A stretch of DNA of 64,000 nucleotides from Embleya sp040629175. GTDB lineage: Bacteria > Actinomycetota > Actinomycetes > Streptomycetales > Streptomycetaceae. Positions 32,734 through 42,800 of the stretch are shown here, in pieces. Position 1 is the stretch's first letter. Each line of letters begins with the position of its first letter. A model generated the notes under the pieces. That model worked only from the letters and a program-made list of their open reading frames with translations, was not told the DNA's origin and searched no databases. The position numbers and the translations under genes are program-made. The stretch is from contig NZ_JBEXUX010000014.1 in assembly GCF_040629175.1 (NCBI RefSeq), positions 108,880 through 172,879 on the forward strand, in the 5' to 3' direction.

Positions 32734-34256
32734 GGTCGGACCTCGTCGTCCAGGAGCCGGCGCAGCTCACGCTTGAGGATCTTGCCGCCCTCGTTGCGCG
32801 GCAGGGATTCCCGGAACAACACGTGCCCGGGCAGTTCGTGTGCGGCGAGACGCTCCATCAGGAACACCCGCAGCTCGGTCGCGGTGAGATTGCCCGTCGG
32901 TACCACCGCCGCGGCGACGGTCATCCCGAGCACGGGATGCGGCACCCCGAAGGCGGCCGCGTCGACGACCGCCGGGTGTTCGTGCAGGGCGTTCTCGACC
33001 TGGAGCGTGGAGACCTTGTACGCACCGGACTTGATCACGTCCCGCTCCCGGTCGACCAGGTACAGGAAGCCGTCCGCGTCCAGCCGACCCAGGTCGCCCA
33101 TCCGCACCCAACGCCCGGAGAACACCGCGGTATCGGGTTCCTCGCCGTAGTAGGACCTGGGCATGGTCGGCGAGCGCAGCCACACCTCGCCGGTCTCGCC
33201 GACCGGCAACACCCGGCCCGCGTCGTCGGTCACCCGCAGGTCGCGCAGCGACGCCGGCCGCCCGGGGGAGTCGGGGTGTTCGGGGTCGAACAGCATCGTG
33301 GTCTGTGCGGGCGCGGCCTCGGTGGAGGTGTAGTAGTTGACGATCTGGGCCTGCGGGAACAGTCGGGACAGGCCCAGCGCGACGCTCTGCGGCAGGGCGG
33401 CGGCGGTGGAGCCGAGCAGCCGCACCCCGGAGAGGTCGCAGCGCCGCACCTGTTCCGTGCCGAGCAGTTCGATCGCCATCGCCGGGACCACGAACACGCT
33501 GCCCACCGCGTGCCGTTCGATCAGTCGAGCGAAGTGGCCGGGGGTGAAGCGCGGGGCGGCGATCGCGGTCGCCTTGGCGTCCAGCGCGTTGATCAGCATG
33601 GTCTGCCCGGCGTTGGTGCCGACCGGGAAGGCGTGCAGGAAGTGCGCCGAGTGCCCCAGCGGGCGCCGGCGCGCGTCCAACGTGCAGCCGTGCGCGAGGT
33701 TGGCGTGGGTGGCGGCCACGCCCTTGGGGGTGCCGGTGGTGCCGGAGGTGTACAGGATCTGGGCGAGGTCGCCCGCCGCGGGCGGCGGGAGTTCGCTGCC
33801 GGGGTAGGTCTCGATGTCCTCCACCGGCGCGGCCCAGGCACCGGTGCCGGCGTCCGGCGGGGTCAGCTCGGCGCGATGCAGGACGGCTGCGGCGCCGCTG
33901 TGCCCGAGCAGCCGGCGCACCTCGGCGGGCGCGAGCCGATCCGACATCGGCACCGCGACCGCGCCGGCCCGGTGCACGCCCAGGTAGGCGGTCGCGTAGT
34001 CGATCCAGTCGCCGTTGCCGTACAGCAGCGCGACCCGGTCGCCGGCGCCGACGCCGCGCGTGCTCAACCCGGCGGCGACCGCGTCGGCGCGTTCGTGCCA
34101 CGAGCCGAAGGTCAACTTCTCCCGGCCGCTGAGGATCGCCGGCCGCTCCGGCTCCAGTTCGGCGCGGTGCGTGAGCAGCGCGGACAGGCTCTCCGGCCCT
34201 CGGCGGTCGGCCGAGACCGGGCGGGGGCGGGCCGAGGGGCGGGTGCCGGTGCTCAT
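32730..34256 (-). CDS. Acyl/aryl-AMP ligase (ANL superfamily)
   Basis: 508 aa. ATP-dependent acid-activating enzyme: P-loop-like ILYTSGTTGTPKGVAATHANL (about residue 170), VNYYTSTEAAPAQTTM (A5 position), GDLGRLDADGFLYLVDRERDVIKSGAYKVS (hinge and A8) and the A10 Lys in PRNEGGKILKRELR near residue 495. It looks like acyl-CoA/acyl-AMP synthetases rather than amino-acid A domains, since the Asp235-type pocket is absent. Most likely it activates a starter acid and loads it on the discrete carrier protein or on the first C-A-PCP protein, giving an N-acyl cap. Chain length or aromatic nature cannot be judged by eye. Overlaps by 4 bp with the genes on both sides. Confidence 0.85.
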   Translation of the reverse strand: MSTGTRPSARPRPVSADRRGPESLSALLTHRAELEPERPAILSGREKLTFGSWHERADAVAAGLSTRGVGAGDRVALLYGNGDWIDYATAYLGVHRAGAVAVPMSDRLAPAEVRRLLGHSGAAAVLHRAELTPPDAGTGAWAAPVEDIETYPGSELPPPAAGDLAQILYTSGTTGTPKGVAATHANLAHGCTLDARRRPLGHSAHFLHAFPVGTNAGQTMLINALDAKATAIAAPRFTPGHFARLIERHAVGSVFVVPAMAIELLGTEQVRRCDLSGVRLLGSTAAALPQSVALGLSRLFPQAQIVNYYTSTEAAPAQTTMLFDPEHPDSPGRPASLRDLRVTDDAGRVLPVGETGEVWLRSPTMPRSYYGEEPDTAVFSGRWVRMGDLGRLDADGFLYLVDRERDVIKSGAYKVSTLQVENALHEHPAVVDAAAFGVPHPVLGMTVAAAVVPTGNLTATELRVFLMERLAAHELPGHVLFRESLPRNEGGKILKRELRRLLDDEVRP

Positions 34257-37200
34257 CTCGACACCTCCGTGAGGGCCGGCTCGACCCGGTCGGCCCGGGC
34301 CCGGAGCCGGCGTTCGCGCTCCTGGATGCCGACCTCGTCGTCGGGCGGTGCGTCCGGCACGTCCCGGTCGAAGCGGGCCAGTACCGGAAGCCGCAGGCCG
34401 ATCAGCACGAGTACCACCATCGCGGCGCCGAACACCAGGTACAACAAACCGATTCCGCGGCCTTCGCCGTGTCCGATCACGGTGCCCACGGAGCCCGCGA
34501 GCGGTCCGTCGTCGGCCATCAACGGTTCGAACAACCGTGCACCCAACGGCGCGATGATGCCGTGTCCGATCGGCAGCGTGGACCACGCGACCAGCGTGTT
34601 CAGCGCGAACACCCGGCCGTGGAAACGTTGTGGCACCTTGACCTGGACGATGGTCGTGTAGACGCCGTTGACCAGGGACAACGCGCAGGACATCCCGAAG
34701 GCGCCGATGCCCACCACCCACAGGCTCGCATGCAGCCCGGTGAACGCGGACGCGCCGGCCAGGCCGGCCGCCAACCACAACATGCCCCGCAGCCGTTGCC
34801 GACGCGGGCCGCCCCAGAAGCCCATCGCGATGCCGCCGATGATCACCCCGGCGCCGGCCGCCATCGAGACCCGGGCGGCGCCGCCCAGTGAGTCGAAGGA
34901 CAACACCAGCGGCGTGGTCAGCAGGAACAGCGGTGACAGGAACAGGTTCAACACCGCGAACCACAACAACATCGCCCGAAAGCCCCGGTGTCGCCAGGAG
35001 TAGGTGAAACCGTGCTTGATCTCCGAGGTCAACGATTCGCGCCTGCGCCAGGGCAGCGTGCGCGGGAACCGCACACACGCGATGATGGTGATCGCGATCG
35101 CGTAGCTGACCACGTCCAGGATCAGGATGCCGCGCAGCCCGATTCCGGCCATCAGTCCCACCGCGATCAGGGGAACCACGAACTGGGCCACCCCGCCCGC
35201 CATTTGCACGATGCCGTTGGCGTGGCCGAGGTATTGCTTGGGCACCAGTTGCGGTACCGCCGAGGCGTAGGCCAGGCGTTGGAAGGTGAGCGCCATCGAC
35301 AACGAGCCGAGCAACACGTAGATGTGCCACGGGTGCAGGTTGCCGGAGGCCAGCAGCAGCAACAACACCCCCTGGGTGCCGCCGGCGGCGATGTCGCCGG
35401 CCAGCATCACCTTGCGCCGATCCATCCGGTCCACGATGGCGCCGGCCAGCGGGCCGATCAGGATGCCGGGAAGCATCCCGATCACCGCGTACAAGGCGAA
35501 CCGGCCCATCGAGCCGGTCTCCAGGTAGATCCAGATCGGCAGGGCGAACTCGGTCAGCGCCGAGCCGGTGATCGACACGAGCTGGCTGAACGCGACCAGC
35601 AGGAACCGGCCCATCCCGGGTTGTGGTTCGCGGGTGTCGGTGCGCTCGGGCGGGCCCGGATCCGGCGGTGGCCCGGCGGCTCCGTGGAACCACCACGGGC
35701 CGTCCGCCTCGCGGGTGGGCAGGGCGTCGGTGTCCTGGGCGACCAGCGCGGGGTGTACCCGGGTGATCACCTCGGCCAGGTCGTCGGCGCGGTGTTTGAG
35801 GAAGAAGTGGCCGGCCTCGTCGAGCATCACCAGGCCGACCCGGTCGGCGATGGTGCGCCACTCCCGAAAGCGCTCCTGGTAGAAGTCGGCGGCCGGGTCG
35901 CGGTCGCCCATCACCGACACGATCGGCGCGCGCAACCGGGGCCGTCGGTCGGACAGCGCCTCGGTGAAGTACTCTTCGGCGGCGACCGAGTCGCGGCGCA
36001 TGTTCCCGATGATGAACTTCATCTGCTCGCCGTCCAGGTCCGCCATGTCGGCGCCCATCGAGGTCAGCCAGTTCGCGTAGACCCGGTCGCCGAGCAGCGG
36101 TTCGAGGGCGGCGATCCGGCTCAGCGTGCCGAGCACCCGGTTCTTCGGACGGGCGAAGGGGAACTGGGCGCCGATGTAGACGGCGGCCAACTCGCGCCCG
36201 GCTTCCTCCAGTTGCCGGGCCACCGCGACGATCAGCGCGCTGCCGACCCCGCAGTGCCCGTACAGCGCGATCGGCCCCTGGACCCGCTCCTGGATCTCGG
36301 CCACGATCCGCCGGGCGAGTTCGTCGAAGGGCAGCCGCTCCTGGGTGACGCCCACGTCGTGGCCGGGGATCGCCACCGACCACAGGTCGTGGGTGTCCGG
36401 CAGCGCGTCGGCGAGCGGCTGATAGACCACCGCGCTGCCGCCCCCGTAGGGCACGCAGACCAGCGACAACGTGCGCCGTGCCGCCGGGACCGGCCCGGCG
36501 AGGCGGTACAGCAGCCGGGCCGGGCCGCGTTCGGCCTCGGACAGGCCGGCCAGCGCGGCGATCTCGCGGATCGTCTTGTGCGTGAACACGTCCATCACGC
36601 TGACCGCCTGCCCGCCGATCTCCGGGAGTTGCCGGCGGGCGCGGGCGACCACCTGGGTGGCGAGCAGCGAATGGCCGCCCAGGTCGAAGAAGTCGTCGTC
36701 GACGCCGACCTCGGGCAATCCGAGCACGTCGCACCAGATGCGGGCGAACAGCAGCTCGGCGGGGGTCGTCGGCGGCGCGTCGGCGGCGCCCTTGGAGCGG
36801 CGCGCGGCGGGCGCGGGCAGGGTCTTGCGGTCCAGTTTGCCGTTGGGGGTCAACGGCAGCGCGGGCAGCGCGACGAACGCGGCGGGCACCATGTAGTCGG
36901 GCAGCGTGCGCTTCAGCGCGGCCCGCACGTCGTCCGCGTCGAACGCGTCGGCCCCGTCGGCCCCGAGCCTCGCCGGATCCTCGACCGGGACCACGTACGC
37001 GGTGATGCGCTTGTCCCCGGGCGTGTCCTCGCGCACCACGACCGCGGCTTCCTCGATCTCGTCGCGCCCCCGCAACACGGCCTCGATCTCGCCGAGTTCG
37101 ATCCGCAGGCCGCGCAGCTTGACCTGTCCGTCGAGCCGGCCGAGGAAGGCGAGCGTGCCGTCCGGGCGCCACCGGGCCAGGTCGCCGGTGCGATAGAGCC

Positions 37201-39808
37201 GGGCGCCGGGCGGGCCGAACGGGTCCGGTACGAACCGCTCGCCGGTCAGCCCGGGGCGGCGGTGATAGCCCAGGGCGACCTGGACACCGCCCAGGTACAA
37301 CTCGCCGGGCGTGCCCAGTGGCGCGGGCCGCATGGCGTCGTCGAGCACGTACACCCGGGTGTTGTGGATCGGTGCGCCGATCGGCACCGCCGCGAGCGGG
37401 CCCGCGCACTCCCACGCGGTGACGTCCACGGCCGCCTCGGTGGGCCCGTACAGGTTCGCCAGCGCGCAGTGCGGCAGCCGCTCGCGAAACGCCCGCGCGG
37501 TGTCCGGCGCGAGTTCCTCGCCGCTGCACACCACCCGGCGCAGCGTCGTGCAGAGTTCGACGCCCTCCTCGGCCAGGAACATCGTCAACATCGCGGGCAC
37601 GAAGTGGGCGAGTGTGACGCCCTGTTCGGCGATCACGTCGCGCAGGTAGCCGGCGTCCTTGTGCCCGCCGGGCCGGGCCAGCACCAGCCGGGCACCGGTG
37701 CTCAGCGGCCAGAAGAACTCCCACACCGAGACGTCGAAGCTCGCCGGGGTCTTCTGCAACACCGCGTCGGTGCCGCTCAGTCGGTAGGTGTCCTGCATCC
37801 AGGCGATCCGGTTGACGATGCCGCGATGGGTGTTCGGCACCCCCTTGGGCCGGCCGGTGGAGCCGGAGGTGTAGATCAGGTAGGCGACGTCGTCGGGCGC
37901 GGGCCCGGCGCCCGACAGCGCGCCGGGAGCCGGGTCGGGCCAGTCGGCGAGGTCGTCCAGGTACAACACCCGGGCCGCGCGCTCGTTCGGCATCGCCGGG
38001 CCACGCTGCGTCAGCAACACCCGCGCGCCCGAGTCGGCGAGCATGAACGCGAGCCGCTCGGCCGGGTATTGCGGATCCAGCGGGGTGTATCCGGCGCCTG
38101 CCCGAAGCACCCCGAGCAGCGCCGCGACCAACTCCGGGGAGCGCTCGGCGCCGACCGCGACCAGATCGCCGGCGCGCACCCCCTCGGCTCGCAGGCGCTG
38201 CGCCACCCGGTCGGCGGCGGCGTCGAGTTCGCGATACGTCAGGGTGCGCTCGTCGAGGGTGACCGCGATCGCGTCGGGGGTGCGGTCGATCTGCTCGGCG
38301 ATCAGGCTCGTCAGGGTGGCCTCGGTCGGCACCGACGCGGCGGTGTCGTTCCACCGGGTCAACATCAGCTCGCGCTCGTCCGGATCCAGGCCGTCGAGCG
38401 TGGACACCGGGACGTCGGGTCGGTCCGCGAGCACCGCCAGCAAGCGGCCCAGGTGTCGGCCCAGGCGCGCGATGGTCGCCTCGTCGAACAGGTCGGTGTT
38501 GTAGTTGAACGCGCCGCGCAGCCCGTCCGGCCACTCCATCAGGAACAGTTCCAGGTCGAACCGGGTGCCGCCGGCCCGGATGCCGAACACCTCCGCGGAC
38601 AGTGCGGCACGGTCGCCGTCGGCGTTCGCGGTGGCGTAGTTCTGTACCGCCAGCACCGCCTGGAACACCGGCGAACGGGTCACGTCACGGGGCACGTTCA
38701 GTTCGGTGACCAATTGTGCGAACGGCAACTCCTGGTGTGCGTACGCCTCCAGGCAGCTCTCCCGGGTGCGGTCGAGCAGTTCGGCGAAGGTCGGGTCGCC
38801 GTCGGTGCGCGCCCGCAGCGCGAGCACGTTGACGAACATCCCGACCAGGTCCTCGACCTCGGGATGCGGCCGACCGGCGACGGGGGAGCCGATCGCGAAC
38901 GCGCGCTGCCCGCTGTGTCGGGCCAGCACCAGTTGGAAGGCGGCGAGCAGCACCATGTACAACGTCGCGCCGCGCTCGCGGGCCAACGACGCCAGCCGGT
39001 CCAGGAGTTCGCGATCGACCTCGAACGCGTAGCCGGCGCCGTCGAAGGTCTGCCGGGCCGGTCTGGGTCCGCGCGTGGGCAGTTCGAGCGGCTCGACGCC
39101 GGCCAGCTCGGTGCGCCAGTAGGCGATCTCGCGGGCGAGCGGGTCGCCGGTCAGCCGCTCTCGCTGCCAGATCGCGAAGTCGCCGTAGGAGACCGCCGGT
39201 TCGACGACCGGTGTGGCGCTGCCCGCGGTGTGCGCGGCGTAGCGGGTGAGCACCTCGCGGACCATGATCTCGCTGGACCAGCCGTCGCTGACGCTGTGAT
39301 GCACGGTCAGCAGCAGGACGTGGTCGGTCGCGGCCGCCTCGATCAGCAGGGCCCGGAACAGCGGGCCCTCGGCCAGGTCGAACGGCGTCGCGATGGCGGC
39401 CGTGATCAGGTCCGACACCCGCTCCGGGTCGGCGGCCCGGGCGCGGGCGAGTGGGACCGGCGCGGGCTCGGCGATGTCCAGGTGCGGCCGGCCGTCCTCG
39501 TCGACCAGGTAGCGCGAGCGCAGCGTCTCGTGCCGGGCGACCAGGTCGCTCAGCGCCCGGGTGAGTGCCTCGACGTCGAGCGCACCGCGCAGGCGACGCG
39601 CGATCGGGATGGTGTAGGCGGCCGTCCCGGGGGCGAACTGCTCCATGAACCACAGGCGTTCCTGGGCATGGGAGAGCGGCGGCACGGTGCCTTCGGGGCG
39701 GCGGGGGATGACCGGACCGGCGTCGGCGCGTCGGCGCAGCCGGCGGTCCAGGAGTTCGCGCTTGGTTGCGGAGAGGGTCGTCGCGCGTGCTGGGGATTCC
39801 GTGCTCAT
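34253..39808 (-). CDS. NRPS C-A-PCP-TE fused to an MFS exporter (serine code)
   Basis: 1851 aa in one uninterrupted frame. Condensation domain about 40-480 (HHSVSDG at 170-176); adenylation domain about 500-1000 (YTSGSTGRPKG near 647) with pocket code DVWHVSLVDK, essentially the serine code; carrier LGGHSL (Ser near 1045); thioesterase about 1105-1360 with nucleophile motif YGHCGVG, i.e. Cys1186 where most NRPS thioesterases have Ser, plus MGDRD (Asp near 1302) and AGHFF (His near 1335). From about 1395 to 1810 follows a 10-12-helix MFS domain of the MFS_3/EntS type (FALPIWIYLETGSMG, IGPLAGAIVDRMDRRKVMLAGD motif A). Start ATG 39808 overlaps the previous NRPS gene by 4 bp. Synthesis, release and export would thus be joined at the membrane. 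I see no stop or frame break at the TE-MFS junction. Confidence 0.93.
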   Translation of the reverse strand: MSTESPARATTLSATKRELLDRRLRRRADAGPVIPRRPEGTVPPLSHAQERLWFMEQFAPGTAAYTIPIARRLRGALDVEALTRALSDLVARHETLRSRYLVDEDGRPHLDIAEPAPVPLARARAADPERVSDLITAAIATPFDLAEGPLFRALLIEAAATDHVLLLTVHHSVSDGWSSEIMVREVLTRYAAHTAGSATPVVEPAVSYGDFAIWQRERLTGDPLAREIAYWRTELAGVEPLELPTRGPRPARQTFDGAGYAFEVDRELLDRLASLARERGATLYMVLLAAFQLVLARHSGQRAFAIGSPVAGRPHPEVEDLVGMFVNVLALRARTDGDPTFAELLDRTRESCLEAYAHQELPFAQLVTELNVPRDVTRSPVFQAVLAVQNYATANADGDRAALSAEVFGIRAGGTRFDLELFLMEWPDGLRGAFNYNTDLFDEATIARLGRHLGRLLAVLADRPDVPVSTLDGLDPDERELMLTRWNDTAASVPTEATLTSLIAEQIDRTPDAIAVTLDERTLTYRELDAAADRVAQRLRAEGVRAGDLVAVGAERSPELVAALLGVLRAGAGYTPLDPQYPAERLAFMLADSGARVLLTQRGPAMPNERAARVLYLDDLADWPDPAPGALSGAGPAPDDVAYLIYTSGSTGRPKGVPNTHRGIVNRIAWMQDTYRLSGTDAVLQKTPASFDVSVWEFFWPLSTGARLVLARPGGHKDAGYLRDVIAEQGVTLAHFVPAMLTMFLAEEGVELCTTLRRVVCSGEELAPDTARAFRERLPHCALANLYGPTEAAVDVTAWECAGPLAAVPIGAPIHNTRVYVLDDAMRPAPLGTPGELYLGGVQVALGYHRRPGLTGERFVPDPFGPPGARLYRTGDLARWRPDGTLAFLGRLDGQVKLRGLRIELGEIEAVLRGRDEIEEAAVVVREDTPGDKRITAYVVPVEDPARLGADGADAFDADDVRAALKRTLPDYMVPAAFVALPALPLTPNGKLDRKTLPAPAARRSKGAADAPPTTPAELLFARIWCDVLGLPEVGVDDDFFDLGGHSLLATQVVARARRQLPEIGGQAVSVMDVFTHKTIREIAALAGLSEAERGPARLLYRLAGPVPAARRTLSLVCVPYGGGSAVVYQPLADALPDTHDLWSVAIPGHDVGVTQERLPFDELARRIVAEIQERVQGPIALYGHCGVGSALIVAVARQLEEAGRELAAVYIGAQFPFARPKNRVLGTLSRIAALEPLLGDRVYANWLTSMGADMADLDGEQMKFIIGNMRRDSVAAEEYFTEALSDRRPRLRAPIVSVMGDRDPAADFYQERFREWRTIADRVGLVMLDEAGHFFLKHRADDLAEVITRVHPALVAQDTDALPTREADGPWWFHGAAGPPPDPGPPERTDTREPQPGMGRFLLVAFSQLVSITGSALTEFALPIWIYLETGSMGRFALYAVIGMLPGILIGPLAGAIVDRMDRRKVMLAGDIAAGGTQGVLLLLLASGNLHPWHIYVLLGSLSMALTFQRLAYASAVPQLVPKQYLGHANGIVQMAGGVAQFVVPLIAVGLMAGIGLRGILILDVVSYAIAITIIACVRFPRTLPWRRRESLTSEIKHGFTYSWRHRGFRAMLLWFAVLNLFLSPLFLLTTPLVLSFDSLGGAARVSMAAGAGVIIGGIAMGFWGGPRRQRLRGMLWLAAGLAGASAFTGLHASLWVVGIGAFGMSCALSLVNGVYTTIVQVKVPQRFHGRVFALNTLVAWSTLPIGHGIIAPLGARLFEPLMADDGPLAGSVGTVIGHGEGRGIGLLYLVFGAAMVVLVLIGLRLPVLARFDRDVPDAPPDDEVGIQERERRLRARADRVEPALTEVSR

Positions 39809-42800
39809 GGCTGCGGACGGTTCCTCTCCCGGGAGAGCTGCTGCTCGGCGGTGTCGTCGTCCAGGGCCTCCAGGTCGGCGACCAGGAGGTCTTCGACGGC
39901 GGCGGCGAACCCGGCGAGGGTGCGGTGGGTGAACAGTGTGCGCAGCGGCACGTTCAGGTCGGCGGTGGCGGCGATGCGGGCGACCACCCGGGTGGCGAGC
40001 AGCGAGTGGCCGCCGAGTTCGAAGAAGTCGTCGAGGACGCCCGCCTTGTCCAAGCCGAGCACGTCGATCCAGATCTCGGCGATCAGCTCCTCGGCGGCGG
40101 TGCGCGGCGCGAGGTAGCCGTGGGTCTGTTCGGCGCGCCGGTCCGGTGCGGGCAACGCGCGGTGGTCGAGTTTGCCGTTGGGGGTCAGCGGCAGCCGGTC
40201 CAGGCGCACCAGCGCGTCGGGGACCAGGTGCGCGGGCAGCCGGCCGGCGAGGTCGGTGCGCAACTGCGGGACAGTGAGGTCGGCGTCGGTGACCACATAG
40301 CCCACGAGTGCCTCGTCGCGGGCGATCACCGCGGCCTGGAGCACGCCGGGGCGGGCCAGCAGGGCGGCCTCCACCTCGCCCGGCTCGACTCGGTGGCCGC
40401 GCACCTTGACCTGGGCGTCCAACCGCCCGAGGAACTCCAGGCGTCCATCGGGGCGCAGCCGTACCCGGTCGCCGGTGTGGTAGCGGCGGGCGCCCGGCGG
40501 CCCGTCCGGGTCGGGCCGGAAGGCGGCGGCGGTGGCGCCGGGGCGGCCGAGATAGCCCAGGGCCACACCCGCGCCGCCGATCAGCAGTTCGCCGGCCACC
40601 CCCGGGGGCACCGGATTGCCGTGCGGGTCGGCGACGACGGTGTGCGTGTCCGCGATCGGCGTGCCGATCGGCGGGCGGGCGAGCGCGTCGGCCGCGCCCA
40701 GGTCCGCCGTGGTCGCGATGATCGTGGTCTCGGTCGGCCCGTACGAGTTGACCACCCGGACCCGGTCGCCGAAGCGGGCCCGCCACGCGGCCACCGCGCC
40801 GGGGCGGACCTGGTCCGCGCCCAGGATCAGCAGGCGCAGCGCGGGCGGCCAAGCGATGGTGTCGGCGCCGGTCTCGACCAGTTCGTGCCAGTAGGGCGTG
40901 GGCAGGTCGAGCACGCTCACGTCGTCCGCGCCGCCTTCGGCGAGCACGTCGGGCAGCGTGGCGTCGGGGGCGGGCAACACCAGCGTGGCGCCCGCGGCCA
41001 GGCACGGGTACACCTCCTCGGCGTGGGTGTCGAAGCTCAGCGACGCGCTCTGCAGGACCCGGTCCTCGGCGTGGATCCCGTAGCCGGCGCGCATCCAGCG
41101 CACCCGGGCGGCCAGCGCGCCGTGCGGGACCAGGACGCCCTTGGGCGTGCCGGTGGACCCGGAGGTGTAGATCAGGTAGGCGGGGTGTTGCGGTCCGGGG
41201 TCGACGGGGTCGGCCGGCGGGGGAGGGTGGGCGGTGTCGGCGACGTCCACGGGCACGACGGTCACGTGCTCCGGCAGCCCGTCCGGGAAGGTGTGGTCGG
41301 TGACCACGACTCGGGTGCCGCTGTCGGTGATCATGAACGTGATCCGGGCGGCCGGGTATTCGGGGTCCAGTGGCAGATACGCCGCGCCCACCCGCCACGC
41401 GGCGAGCATCGCCACGATCGCGTTCGGGCCGCGCGGGCACAGGACGCCGACGAGGTCGCCGGGGCGCACCCCGGCGGCCCGCAGCCGGGCGGCCGACGCG
41501 TCCGTGCGCCGGCCCAGTTCGGGGTAGGTGAGGGTGGCGTCGGCAGCGCGCAGCGCGATCCGGTCGCCGGGCACCCGGGCGATCGCGGTGGGCACGCTCT
41601 CGGCCGGTTCGGCGGAGCCGCCCGGGGCGGTCCCGAACGTGGCCGCGTGCAACCGGGTGCGATCGGCGGCGCTCAGCAGCGGCAGCAGATGTACGGGGGT
41701 GTCCGGGTCGGCCAGAGCGGCGCGCAGCAGGATCTCCAGGCGCTCGGCGAGGCCCGCGACGCCGGCCTCGTCGAACAGCGCGGTGCGGTGGCCGAACACG
41801 GCGATCAGGTCGTCGCCGGCGCGTCGGATGTCCAGCGAGAGATCGAACTTGCCGGCCCGATGCCCGCCGTCCTCCTCGACCGCGACCAGGTCGGCGAACC
41901 GATGCTCGGGCCCGGTGTCCTCGTCCTGGGTGTGCACGGTCAGCAGGGTTTGGAACAGCGGTGCGGGAGCGGCCGGATCGCGGTCCACCCGCAGTTCGGC
42001 GAGCAGTTGCTCGAACGGGATGCGGTCGTGTCCGTAGGCGCCGAGCGCGGTTCGGCGGGTGCGCCGCAGGAGTTCGGCGAAGGTCGGGGTGCCGCGCAGG
42101 TCGGCGCGCAACACCAGGGTGTTGGAGAAGTAGCCGATCACCTGCTCGTGCTCGACCTCGGCGCGGCCGGCGATCGGTGCGCCGATCGCGAAGTCCCGCT
42201 GTCCGCCGTGCCGATGCAGCACGGCCTGGTAGCCGGCGAGCAGGATCATGAACGGCGTGCAGCGTCGGGCCCGGGCGACGGCGTCCAGCAGTGGTCCGAT
42301 GCCGGCGAGCCGGCGGGTGTGGAAGGCGGCGGCCGAGCCGGTGTCGGCGGTGCGCGGACGGTCCAGCGGGAGTTCGAGCGCGGGCAGGTCGGCGAGTTGC
42401 CGGCGCCAGTAGTCGATCGCCCGGTCGGTGTCCGGGTCGGGTTCGCGTTGGCGTGCGGCGTAAGCGGAGTAGCTCGGCAGCGGTGCGAACACCGGGTCGA
42501 CGCCGTCGCGGTGTGCGCAGTAGCGCAGTTCGAGCTCGCGCCGGAGCAGGTTCAGCGACCAGCCGTCGGCCAGGATGTGGTGCAGCACCACGCACAACAC
42601 GTGCTCGTCGGCGGCGAGCCGGATCAGGCTCACCCGCAGCGGCGCGGCGAGCGCGAGGTCGAAGCCGGCGTTGACCCGTTCGTCCAACACCCGGGCCAGG
42701 GCCGCCGGGTCCCGCCCGCTCAGGTCCAGGGTCTCGATCGGGACCGGCCCGGGTGGTTGCAGCACGGCGGTCGGGCGGCCCCCGTCGTCCGGGAAGCGGG

